DNA of 64,000 bases from Andalucia godoyi. Lineage: Eukaryota; Discoba; Jakobea; Jakobida; Andaluciidae. The stretch covers positions 310,001 through 374,000 of the forward strand of contig VRVR01000015.1 in NCBI GenBank assembly GCA_009859145.1. Direction: 5' to 3'. The position numbers and the translations under genes were made by a program. Of the stretch, positions 29,852 through 39,425 are shown piece by piece; the first letter of the stretch is position 1; each line of letters begins with the position of its first letter. Under the pieces are notes generated by a model. The model was not told the origin of the DNA. It ran no database searches and worked only from the letters and a program-made list of their open reading frames with translations.

Positions 29852-32434
29852 TCACAATCCGGCTGTTTCTCCATTCAGCTTTCGCAACAACATGAGACAA
29901 ATGTGGAGGTCTTGCGAAAGCGATGTCAGCTGTTTTTCGATTTCCGTAATCTTGGCATTGAGAATTTGGACTTCTGGACGTGGATCGTGGAGGACATCCG
30001 CGAATCCACCAGAGCTGTTTGGATCGTGTCCAGATCCCGCTTGGCTGGTCGCACTTGCCATGGATGAAGGCACAGTGAGAGTCAATGTTCCGACGCCTGG
30101 CAATTCAACTGATGTGGCAGTGACAGACGGGAAAGCCACGTCAACCAATGCACGTGGCTTGCTTTGAGACTGCGTGCTCGACGACAGTTGGGCAGACGGT
30201 GCAAACGATGACGACGACGAGGATGCTGATGCGGAGGTGGACGACGGCATCGCAGCAGCAACACCAGCAGCAGCAGCAGCAGCAGCAGACGAAGAAGATG
30301 GTAAAGATGATGAGCCGGAAGAAAGAGAGGACGAAGAAGCAAGGATCGTAGCTGTTTGTGAAGGTTCCGAAGAAGCAGGCTCTGGCTCTGCAACATGGAT
30401 TTCAGCAGATTTCACAACGACCACGGAGGCCGTCACGGACGGTTCACTCACTTTCGTAAAGGGCACAGACGTCGATTCCGCATTAGAGGCTAAGGCGACC
30501 ACGTCATGCGGCTGCATTGTCGAAGTATGCGCCTCTCCTACAGTGCTCAAAGAACTCCCGGGTGTAGGAGTCTGCTCCAGGTTGTGGTCCTTTGAATGAT
30601 GCTGACCCAGCTCGTGTTTATCCGTCTTTTCAGAGTGTCGTGCGTGCAATTCCTCTCTCGCTGGCAGATGTTCAGCCGGAGAATCATGAATTTCAACAGC
30701 GCGCTGACCGTCGACAGCATGGTGCCGTTGCCCATTGGAATGCGAGCCAACTTCGGACGCCGCTGAAGACGTGGGGTGGATGGGCGGCACGGAAGGATGC
30801 TGACCTGGTGATACATGCACAAATGGCTGAGGCTGCACATGTATTGGCTGTGGCTGGACATGTATTTGCTGATGCTGATGTTGATGCTGATGTTGCAAAT
30901 GCAAATTTTGCTGCGACTGCGAGACTGCGGCAAACGTGAGCGCAGCCAGAGATGGCGTGGGGGCATGGTGTCCCGCGCTCAGCGCATGCGACATTTGGAG
31001 AATGTGGTTTGTAGCAACTGCATGCGAATTCACAAACCTCGACAATGGATTCGGAAGCGACCGTGATGAGTCGCCCGACTGTTGTATTTCGAGAGGTGCA
31101 TGGAGTTGATGAATCTGATGGGCGTGGCCGTCCGCGGAATCCACCATTGACACTCCTTCCTCCCCAACCGCGTGGTCCGCGTAATGATAAACATGCTGAT
31201 CATGGCTCATGTCGTGATGATTGTCGACGCGCAGGTCATGCTCGTGGTGGTGCGAAACGGCTGACGGATAGAGATGGTGAACTGCAGTGGGATCATGCCC
31301 GTAAGCGCCCCCGGAATCCACATGCTGCTGCTGCTGTTGATGATGATGACGATGAGGATGACGATGCTGTTGGTGTTGTTGCTGATGTCGTTGTTGTAGC
31401 TGCTGGTGATGATGACCACCGTAGCTACCATGCGCGTCCAGCCTCATCCTCTTCCATTCAGGGTCATAATCGTGGTGCAAGTGGAAATCAGAGCCAGCAT
31501 TTGTCGCTGCGGATGACTGCGATTGCTCAGACCGCGCCCTCTTGATCGGCAGCCCTGTTCCTGCGCCTTCCGCACCGTGCAATCGTGGGCTTCCTCCCGC
31601 CGCGCTTCCCGACTCTGATTCCGACCGCTTCTTTTGCCGTTGTTGTCGCTTGCGAATTGCCTTGACACGGTCCGACACGTTTGCTTCCGATGCCGCAACA
31701 TGTGGGAATACTCTTTGAAAATCCTCGGCAATCTTTTTCCTTTTCGCAGGGCGCAGGCCATTCTTTGATTGCGACCCGTATGCATTGATTGCACTCATGA
31801 GCCACGCGTCATGCTCACTGCTGAACGAAACCTGTCGCTTCAGCATTGTAGGAGGTAGAGACGTCGCTGCCTTGTTGATTTGTGTATCCAATCCAGTATG
31901 CACCTGTCTGGAGATTGATGAATCCGAAACCTGTCCCGAGGCAGACATTTCGTGGTGCGCATCGTCGTCAAGCTCATGGTCGTTCGGATCATTTCGTTCG
32001 TCCTGCTCATCCTCGTCCTCATCGTCATCTCTGTCCAGTTCGTTTCCAACAGAGCTATGCCCATGCATGGATTCATGCAGCTGAGAGTCATCATGAAGCC
32101 TGGTACCATGATCATGATGATGATGGTGGTGCTCATGATGTGCATCATAGTGGTGCTCATCGCTTGACAAGGCACCAAAAGGATGCGCTACTCCGACATG
32201 GTGGTGCTGCTCATCAAGACGACCGAGTTGATGATGATGGAGGTCGTGGTCGTGGTCGTGGTGGTGTATCATAGACGACGAAGGGTCCGACAGCGATTCC
32301 ATCGGATGGGGAGACAGCGAAGAAGACCGAATCGTCGGAGGAGACCGCGAGGGAACCTGCGGGGGCTGTGGAGGAAGAGACCCAATCGAATCAAGTCCTT
32401 CTGAGTGATGGTGACTATTGTCCGCCAACGCCAT
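29852..32434 (-). CDS. His/Gln/Ser-rich protein with a Myb/SANT-like domain
   Basis: 860 residues, mostly low complexity: His-rich N-terminus (HHDHDHDLHHHQ), Gln/His runs (~335-370), Ser/Ala runs (~690-760). One ordered segment at ~195-275 (FSSEHDAWLMSAINAYGS...KRKKIAEDFQRVFPHVAAS...DRVKAIRKRQQR) looks like a Myb/SANT-type helix-turn-helix followed by a basic stretch, suggesting a nuclear DNA-binding protein. A C-terminal ~35-residue coiled coil (QILNAKITEIEKQLTSL) could dimerise it. The Ser/Gln/His-rich regions are the kind used as activation or condensate-forming domains. Domain assignment is by pattern only; the exact family is not recognised. Confidence 0.7.
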   Translation of the reverse strand: MALADNSHHHSEGLDSIGSLPPQPPQVPSRSPPTIRSSSLSPHPMESLSDPSSSMIHHHDHDHDLHHHQLGRLDEQHHHVGVAHPFGALSSDEHHYDAHHEHHHHHHDHGTRLHDDSQLHESMHGHSSVGNELDRDDDEDEDEQDERNDPNDHELDDDAHHEMSASGQVSDSSISRQVHTGLDTQINKAATSLPPTMLKRQVSFSSEHDAWLMSAINAYGSQSKNGLRPAKRKKIAEDFQRVFPHVAASEANVSDRVKAIRKRQQRQKKRSESESGSAAGGSPRLHGAEGAGTGLPIKRARSEQSQSSAATNAGSDFHLHHDYDPEWKRMRLDAHGSYGGHHHQQLQQRHQQQHQQHRHPHRHHHQQQQQHVDSGGAYGHDPTAVHHLYPSAVSHHHEHDLRVDNHHDMSHDQHVYHYADHAVGEEGVSMVDSADGHAHQIHQLHAPLEIQQSGDSSRSLPNPLSRFVNSHAVATNHILQMSHALSAGHHAPTPSLAALTFAAVSQSQQNLHLQHQHQHQHQQIHVQPQPIHVQPQPFVHVSPGQHPSVPPIHPTSSAASEVGSHSNGQRHHAVDGQRAVEIHDSPAEHLPAREELHARHSEKTDKHELGQHHSKDHNLEQTPTPGSSLSTVGEAHTSTMQPHDVVALASNAESTSVPFTKVSEPSVTASVVVVKSAEIHVAEPEPASSEPSQTATILASSSSLSSGSSSLPSSSSAAAAAAAGVAAAMPSSTSASASSSSSSFAPSAQLSSSTQSQSKPRALVDVAFPSVTATSVELPGVGTLTLTVPSSMASATSQAGSGHDPNSSGGFADVLHDPRPEVQILNAKITEIEKQLTSLSQDLHICLMLLRKLNGETAGL

Positions 32435-33208
32435 CTCTTAGTCCAGTTTGAAAAGGAAAAGAAAAAGTTGGCAAAAGAAGGAAAAAAGCGAAGAAAAATA
32501 GATTGTGTCTAGCGATATATACACGAGTATAAATATATATGTGTTAAATGAAAAAAAAAATATGTATATAAAAACAACAACAACAAAATCCGAGTTCTTA
32601 AAACCAAACCAAAACCAGACGAGAAATCTAGCCACCGCAAAGATACGACCAAAACGCAAGTTGCTTCTGATTGCAGACAGAGAAGAAAGCAAGAGAGAAA
32701 GGAAGAGGAGGTGGAAAAAACGAAAGAAAAAAAGGAAAGGAAATGGAAATGAATGCACGTTTTTTAAATTATTAAATTAAACTTTTGTTTTGGAATCGGG
32801 AAAAGCCAAAGAGGAAACCTTTTTGGTTGGGGGAATCTCTCGAGTCTCTCGAGTGACTCGGGGGAAGGAAGGGGAAGAAACGGGAAAAGGGCGGAACGAG
32901 GGAAAGGGCGCCCTCCGTCCTCAACGGCCCCGTAGTTGGGGAATTTTCCAGTCAAGTTGTGTCTCCGGCCATCCTGCAGCATTCTTATATATATATATTT
33001 TAATATTAATTTTATAAAAAAAATATATGAATGCTATTACTGCTTTGCGCACCTTTGCGTTTCTTCGACTTGCACATGCTAGCGCGAGTCTTGCATTTGC
33101 ATGGGTAATAGTGAATGGTCGACCAAGTCTGTATATAATTTAATGCGTTATGGGTCGTTTCCGCAAAAAAAACCAAAAAAACAAAAAAACAAAAAATATA
33201 TATATTAT
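32435..33208. other. AT-rich intergenic region
   Basis: 774 nt. It has a TATATATAT run near 32990, a short CTCGAGTCTCTCGAGTGACTCG direct/inverted pattern near 32838-32860 and A-runs near 33160-33190. No coding or RNA gene recognised. Confidence 0.5.
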
Positions 33209-35473
33209 TCAAACAGGATGTCTCCTTGTTTTTTCAAGATGAGCGTCAATCTGCGTAATCGCAACCTTCACAACCTCGATGCTTTCCTCTGTTTCTTTCC
33301 GCTCTGCCGGATTTCTCATACGCTTCAAAGACAGCTGAGCTCGCTTGATGAATTCCTTGTAATCTTGCGATCCAGAGATGGCCAAGTTGGCGTTCGAAGG
33401 ATGCCGCTTGAATCCCTCAAGATACGCCACGCCGCGGTTTCGGAAGATGAATGCAATGTCTATCTCCGGCGATGCATTCTTCTCGTAGAACTCGTAAATC
33501 CGGACAGTAGAATGAAGCCATGCGTCTATTTCCGTTCCTGTCCACTCTGGGTGCTGAACGAGCTCCGTAAGAAAGTGCACGGACCACCGGACATGGCTTT
33601 CCAGTATGTCATTGTGGATGACGGCTTCCCAGCTTTCTGGGGTGTACTTGTGGATGACATCTGGCAGTTCGTCGGGCCTGGGAAGGGCATTCCAACCGAC
33701 GGCACACCAGCTAAAGAAACGATCCTTGTAATTCTTGGAGGCTTGGATCTTTTCAAAGTCACGAATGACTCGCCAGGTAAGCCCATGCGGCAACAGAAAG
33801 TAGCTGGGCTCTGGCGACGGGTCGCCATCCTTCCATCCCCCTGCAATAAATATTTTGAATTTCTCATAGTTCGCATCCAGAAACGTCTTCATGTTGAAAT
33901 GTCCCTTTCCGCGAACATGATAGTGGGTTCCAGGAAACACAATCCCCCGGGATCGCCACTCGTCGCCATGCATTTCAAGATACCACGGATAGGTAAACAT
34001 TTCCTGGTCAATGATGGTGACATTTCCGGCCTGGAATCCTTCAGATCCGAGAACATATCTCGCGGAGTTCACCATGAGATCTCCCTTTGTAAGAAGGATC
34101 GAGTTCGGGGGAAGCGGGCGCAAGATCGCACGACCAAACATTTCCGTAAAAGAATTCCGGGACTCATCTAGTGCCGCAAACGATCGTTGAATCTGCCATG
34201 AAATTGCCGCAATGACAACCAACGACAGTATCATCTTGGCGGAGGATGCGCCAGCTTTTGAAAACAGCCTATGGACAGCGAAGTGCAAACCGACAGCCTG
34301 GGAAAGGAAAAGAATTACGTTGGGCTGTTGCCAGAACCGCATGGACACTCCACGATACAAGTTGTTCTCCAGCGACAGATTTGCCCTCCAGTGGAAAAAT
34401 ACTGTGTAGAACACCCATGACGCGCAAAGCATTGGGCCGATACTCCACCGGTCCGCGACAAGCGGTGTCTTTCGTGGTTGCACCTTTTTCAAAGCAGGTT
34501 TTTTCCGCTCTGCATCATCCCTCCTGGGAGACGTCGACACGGTGTTCACAGCTTCCTGCGGTGCATCCTTCCGCAGTCTCCATAAGACAAGAAGGCCAGC
34601 AACCGAGAGAATCAGACCAACAACGGGAAGCGATTCGTTCGTGGCGAACTCTCCAATGTACTTCGCCACCCCCGTGCCGATCCTTCCCAGGACGGTCTCG
34701 TCGGGCTGATACGGGGCGAGATCAAAGGTTCCGTACTCCTGTCGAAGGACATGGCGCACGAACCCAGGCAATGTTCTCGAGTCGCCCCATGTAAAGGACG
34801 GCTTCCTAAACGATGCAGCAACCAAATAAGCGTACGGCAGCAGTCCAGCAACATACGCCGCAGCCGCCTGCAGGACAAGTTTGACGGATAAAATTCCGGT
34901 CCGAAATGCCCTCCATCCAGCCCAGGCAATGAGAGGGATCTGAAACAACGCAATAGTGTGCTGATTGGTCATTGCAAGTCCTGACACGAACGCGGATGCC
35001 AAGAGACGGCGCTGCGAGGGGTGGTCATCAAACCAGAGTGCAAACACAATCAGCCATGTAGCAAACAGATTATTCAGAGAGAACACCTCTGCAGTGATTG
35101 CATACTGCCACACAATGGGTGACGCTGCCCACATGGCACCTGCATACATTGCGGCCAACGGTGACTTTGTGATTGCCAATGCAGCTTCAAACAGCCCCAG
35201 AGCAGCCAGCGCACCACAAAGAGCATTAAAGGCATTTACCCTCCATGCCACAGAAGAATCCGGAAAGAAGTGTCCAAGAACATTGATGGATATGTGCGAA
35301 AGAAGCGTAAATGTCGGATATCCGGGAGGATGTGCGACTCCCAGGTGATGTGCCACCAGAATGATTTCTCCAGAGTCGCCCGGCGGAACACTCGCGTACA
35401 GCGTCTTCACGTACAGGCATAGAAATCCAACGAAAATGGAGATCCGAAACGACCACAATATGATGCCACTCAT
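33209..35473 (-). CDS. TMEM260-like (DUF2723) polytopic glycosyltransferase candidate
   Basis: 754 residues, close to human TMEM260. The first membrane helix is followed by ASVPPGDSGEIILVAHHLG and VAHPPGYPTFTLL, the hallmark of this GT-C-fold family, whose luminal acidic residue lies just after helix 1. About 8-10 membrane segments extend to about residue 435; the remaining ~320 residues are soluble and probably luminal. Animal TMEM260 is reported to O-mannosylate IPT domains of receptors such as plexins in the ER; bacterial relatives are mostly uncharacterised. Substrate here is unknown. Location is inferred as ER. The start is the first ATG; no introns. Confidence 0.87.
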   Translation of the reverse strand: MSGIILWSFRISIFVGFLCLYVKTLYASVPPGDSGEIILVAHHLGVAHPPGYPTFTLLSHISINVLGHFFPDSSVAWRVNAFNALCGALAALGLFEAALAITKSPLAAMYAGAMWAASPIVWQYAITAEVFSLNNLFATWLIVFALWFDDHPSQRRLLASAFVSGLAMTNQHTIALFQIPLIAWAGWRAFRTGILSVKLVLQAAAAYVAGLLPYAYLVAASFRKPSFTWGDSRTLPGFVRHVLRQEYGTFDLAPYQPDETVLGRIGTGVAKYIGEFATNESLPVVGLILSVAGLLVLWRLRKDAPQEAVNTVSTSPRRDDAERKKPALKKVQPRKTPLVADRWSIGPMLCASWVFYTVFFHWRANLSLENNLYRGVSMRFWQQPNVILFLSQAVGLHFAVHRLFSKAGASSAKMILSLVVIAAISWQIQRSFAALDESRNSFTEMFGRAILRPLPPNSILLTKGDLMVNSARYVLGSEGFQAGNVTIIDQEMFTYPWYLEMHGDEWRSRGIVFPGTHYHVRGKGHFNMKTFLDANYEKFKIFIAGGWKDGDPSPEPSYFLLPHGLTWRVIRDFEKIQASKNYKDRFFSWCAVGWNALPRPDELPDVIHKYTPESWEAVIHNDILESHVRWSVHFLTELVQHPEWTGTEIDAWLHSTVRIYEFYEKNASPEIDIAFIFRNRGVAYLEGFKRHPSNANLAISGSQDYKEFIKRAQLSLKRMRNPAERKETEESIEVVKVAITQIDAHLEKTRRHPV

Positions 35474-35746
35474 TTCGGTGTACTTCCAGTCAAAAGCAAA
35501 ACCAACGAAACACGTTAGGAGAGAAGAGGGAAGGAAAGATGATGAACGAAGAGAAGAAGAAGAAGGAAACGGTGTGCGATAACATCCTCATGCCTCAAAA
35601 CAAAACGAAAACAAAAACAAAAAAAAAACCATCATGCTTCCATATTTCCTCGTACGACAAGCGCCGACGACAAACAGAACGCAGAGAGCACAAGTCATCC
35701 TCATCATGATAATCTGTTTCTTTATTGCTCACTTATGCATCGTCAA

Positions 35747-38700
35747 TCATTCGACAGTGTAAGGATCGAAGACAGGCTGCAGAGGACTGATGGCGGTCTT
35801 CTTTGCAAACGCAGGAACGTCCGGTTGGTCCGCGGAGAAGACAGTGACGAGCTTGATTCCTTCCAACTGCTGGGTAATCATCGCAATGTTGTCCTCCAGC
35901 ACACTCTTTTCAGAGAACGCAGCGTCAGCCGACAACAGCGTCAAATCCTGGGTACTCTCAAGATCCATTTTTCGCTGGGCCACAAACGGCATGATGTTTT
36001 TCAGCGCAGCCTTTGTTGCGGGATTCTGCTTGAGTGCCTCGACGACAACCTTTTGGTCAAACGTCTTTGCATTCGGATCGTAGAACTGCCGCATGGTGTC
36101 AATTGCAACCTTCTGTTCGGGAGTGTATCCGGCGGAAACAACGATGCTGACTGCATTGAACTTCTCGACCTTGCCCTTCTTAGCAAGCAGAGTCTCGCGC
36201 TTTGCAATCATGACTCGCGATTCGTGCACAACATTCACAACATACTGAGAAACCTTCCGGAGCAACGGGTCTACTGGCGCAGCCTGCGGCCATCGCGCAT
36301 GGAAGATGGACTTCTTGTTTCCAAGCATGTCGCGCCAAATGTGCTCGGTCCAATGCGGGCAGATCGGAGCAAGAAGGATGCATTGCAGCTCACAGAAGCG
36401 CTTGACTAGACGAGAGTGCAAGTTTCCGCCAGTGTCAACTCGATATTGATCACGAATGGACTGCAGATCGTAGAACCCGTACTTCAGCGAATCACGGAAC
36501 AGCATGCGATCGTAGGATCGTTTGCTTTCCTCCACAATTCTGTTCATCTCATTCTCGAACACCCGATCGGCGAACGTCACGAGCGGCTCCTCCGATCGCA
36601 TCGTGGGGATCTGAGGAAGCACTTCGCGCAACCATTCCAACTGTGCTGTCAAACGGAGAATAGCAGAATCAACTGTCTTCAGCGAGAAGTTTGCATCGTC
36701 CATGCCATCACCAGCATCTGCGAGTGCAAAGCGCGTGGCATCCGCACCGTATGTGGCAATGCAATGCTCCAGGGTCAAGAAGTTGCCCTTGGACTTGGAC
36801 ATCTTTTCTCCATCAACCATGACATGGCCATTTGTGTAGAATGCGCGCGGCATCATCATTCCGGGAGCCTCCGGCCAGATTGCAGCATGATTGTACAATG
36901 CCATGGTCAGATGGTTTTGAATGAGATCCTTGCCGGAGACGCGAAGATCGAATGGATACCAAGAGGTAAACTCCTTTCGAAGACGATCAACATCTGCACG
37001 GTTCACCGGGCCGTCATAGGAATCGGTCTGGCAGAAAACGTAGTCCCAGAAGGAGCGAGTGCAGTGGTCAGGAAGGATTCCCAAAGGAGACGCAGTCGCA
37101 ACCGGCTTCCCATCCATCGTCGTGTTGGCAGTGTTGCCCTGCAACAAATGGCAGATCGTGTAGTATGCCATGTAGATTGTAGAATCCGAAAGCGAGTCGA
37201 TGACTACCTTCTCGTCAAACGGCATCTTCGTTCCCAATCCAAAGCTACGCGAACAGGCCCATTCTGACAACCAAGCAATTGTATCATCGAACGCTCGTTT
37301 GGTGATAGGATTGAAGGTCTCAAACTTGGAAGTATCTTTCACATGGGACTCAACAGCAGCACGCCACGACGGTTCGCCATATGCCAAGTACCATTGATCT
37401 GTAAACGCAACAACGCATTCGTCGTGGGATCGAGACAGCACAAAGCGCTCGGGTTCCGAGTACGAAGAACCAAGTCCGTCTCGGATCAGATCGGCTCGGA
37501 TGAGGGGCTTCGCGTCCGACACGCGCTTTCCGGCGTGTGGCCCGACGAGAAGGACGCCCTTGTAGAACCCTGTCATGTACACTTCATCATGCGCCTTTGC
37601 CAAGAGTTCCGGTTGTCCGGTACCTTTGATTCCAAGCTTCTCGCATGTATCTGGCGCTGCTTGCTTTGTATTCATCTCTGCAATTTCGATGATTGGGACA
37701 ACCTCGAAAGGAACAACCCACTCGTCCTTCACGCCAAAATAGGCACGTTTCTTATCTGATTCCTTGAGGACAGCAAAGTTGACCCAGTCATCCGGCGAAT
37801 CCGAAGGCACTGATGTGACGACGCCAGTACCCTTCTTGGGTGAAACAGACACCATGGGCAGGACATAGACAGTCTTGTACTGCGCAAGGGGCGCGCCCAG
37901 CGGAAGTCCCAAAAGCTGGCGTCCAGTACATTTTCCATACACCGAGTACTCGCCCATCTTTTCGCCGCACATGAACTGGTAAGCCATGTTCCTCGCAGAG
38001 CGTTCCGTGCAGATCCATGCCTCTTCGTTCTTCATACCGACACATACATACTCCACGTCCGGTCCCACCCAGCAGTTTGTTTGTCCGTACATGGTCTCCG
38101 GACGGAGAGTAGCTGCTGCCATATAGACACGATCCTTGCGATCCTCAGGAATGTTGAAGAAGGAGGACAGCTGACTTGTGTTCTGCACGTGCAGCTTCAC
38201 AATGGTGTACTCCTGCGGGCCTGCGCCTTCGCCTTCTGCTCGGTCGTGGTCCGCGCACGGCTGTCCGTCGAGCGGGGAGTAAATCGACAAGCGCGATCCG
38301 AAAGCAACCTTGGAGCGCTCTTTCAGGAGGGTGAACTGCCAGCGGATGAAAGAATCATAGTACGGATTCGCATCCGTCGTAATGAACGAGCGGCGCCAGT
38401 CAACGTTAAAGCCGAAATTTTGCAAATCACGCTTTCCAGCAGGCGGGAAGAAATAGCACCAGTAGAAGGGATCTGCAAACTTTGCTATTTCAGAATCTGG
38501 GATTCCCATGTCCTGCATGATCTTCCATTGCCGCACAGTCTTTCCGGTTTTTGCAGCGAGTTTAGTCTTTTTGGAATGGAACTTTGCATCCGGGGCATGT
38601 GGCTGGTGCGCGTGCGGCTGCTGCTGATGTTGTTGTTGTTGTGCCGGTGACTGAGCATCTGCTGCAACTTCTTCCGCCTCCTCGCCATCCGTCTCCACAG

Positions 38701-39034
38701 GAAAATTCGGTGGATTTCCAAACTCTGCCATTTCGCGCTGCAAACGGCCAGCACATGCCATAATGGGCATACCTGTACAGTGGAAACCAAATGGGAAAAG
38801 CACTTGCTTTCCAAGAAGTTTGTTATACCGAACTGCAAATTCTGCCTTGCACGCAGTAAACGCATGGCCAAGATGGAGCTTTCCGTTCATGTATGGATAC
38901 GGGAACGTTGCCATGAACTTTCCTTCTGCTGCCGCCACATCCTCTGCGTTCGCCTCATGGATCTTTTCCGATTCCCAATCCTTCTGAACAGTCCGTTCAA
39001 TGTCCAGCAATGCGTCTCGACGAGCAAAAGACAT
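35747..39034 (-). CDS. Leucyl-tRNA synthetase, cytosolic type
   Basis: 1095 residues from the ATG at 39034 (MSFARRDALLDIE). Class I signatures are present: the HIGH region as YMNGKLHLGHAF (~48) and the KMSKS loop EKMSKSKGNF (~743). The editing CP1 domain includes AATLRPETMYGQTNCW and PSDSPDDW. The long form with a C-terminal extension is the archaeal/eukaryotic cytosolic LeuRS, distinct from the bacterial/mitochondrial type. An Ala/Gln/His-rich insertion at ~130-155 (QQQQHQQQPHAHQPHAP) interrupts the N-terminal catalytic part and is probably a surface loop. It charges tRNA-Leu in the cytosol. It shares a 390-nt divergent promoter with the LRR gene. Confidence 0.96.
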   Translation of the reverse strand: MSFARRDALLDIERTVQKDWESEKIHEANAEDVAAAEGKFMATFPYPYMNGKLHLGHAFTACKAEFAVRYNKLLGKQVLFPFGFHCTGMPIMACAGRLQREMAEFGNPPNFPVETDGEEAEEVAADAQSPAQQQQHQQQPHAHQPHAPDAKFHSKKTKLAAKTGKTVRQWKIMQDMGIPDSEIAKFADPFYWCYFFPPAGKRDLQNFGFNVDWRRSFITTDANPYYDSFIRWQFTLLKERSKVAFGSRLSIYSPLDGQPCADHDRAEGEGAGPQEYTIVKLHVQNTSQLSSFFNIPEDRKDRVYMAAATLRPETMYGQTNCWVGPDVEYVCVGMKNEEAWICTERSARNMAYQFMCGEKMGEYSVYGKCTGRQLLGLPLGAPLAQYKTVYVLPMVSVSPKKGTGVVTSVPSDSPDDWVNFAVLKESDKKRAYFGVKDEWVVPFEVVPIIEIAEMNTKQAAPDTCEKLGIKGTGQPELLAKAHDEVYMTGFYKGVLLVGPHAGKRVSDAKPLIRADLIRDGLGSSYSEPERFVLSRSHDECVVAFTDQWYLAYGEPSWRAAVESHVKDTSKFETFNPITKRAFDDTIAWLSEWACSRSFGLGTKMPFDEKVVIDSLSDSTIYMAYYTICHLLQGNTANTTMDGKPVATASPLGILPDHCTRSFWDYVFCQTDSYDGPVNRADVDRLRKEFTSWYPFDLRVSGKDLIQNHLTMALYNHAAIWPEAPGMMMPRAFYTNGHVMVDGEKMSKSKGNFLTLEHCIATYGADATRFALADAGDGMDDANFSLKTVDSAILRLTAQLEWLREVLPQIPTMRSEEPLVTFADRVFENEMNRIVEESKRSYDRMLFRDSLKYGFYDLQSIRDQYRVDTGGNLHSRLVKRFCELQCILLAPICPHWTEHIWRDMLGNKKSIFHARWPQAAPVDPLLRKVSQYVVNVVHESRVMIAKRETLLAKKGKVEKFNAVSIVVSAGYTPEQKVAIDTMRQFYDPNAKTFDQKVVVEALKQNPATKAALKNIMPFVAQRKMDLESTQDLTLLSADAAFSEKSVLEDNIAMITQQLEGIKLVTVFSADQPDVPAFAKKTAISPLQPVFDPYTVE

Positions 39035-39425
39035 GCTTTTCTTCCTCAACCTCTGTTCTTTTTTGTGCTTTGTCCTCTCCTAGGTCCGTTTCTAGTAAAA
39101 GCGAGAGAGAAAACAGTAGATCAGAAAAAGAAGATGGAAAATCGAGTTTTGATGGCGATTGGAGAATCCGCGAAGGCTCTTGAGGTTGGGTTTTTGTTTT
39201 CTGCCCACGCCCACCTCCGTAACCCCTTGGCGGGTTACCTTCTTTCTCTCACAGTTTGGCATCACGTGATGCTCAGATTGCAGAGTTCCCCCTTCCAAAT
39301 GCAGAATGCAGAATGCACCTCATCATTTAGATGGCTCCTTGTAATATATTCTTGCAGGATTTCGATGGCTACCGCTGTTGTTTGGAATTGTTATTGATGG
39401 AATTTGTTTTCCGAGTCTGCGGAGA
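39035..39425. other. Divergent promoter region
   Basis: 391 nt between the LeuRS and LRR-protein starts. Includes the palindromic CATCACGTGATG (E-box-like CACGTG) at about 39260-39271. No gene. Confidence 0.5.
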
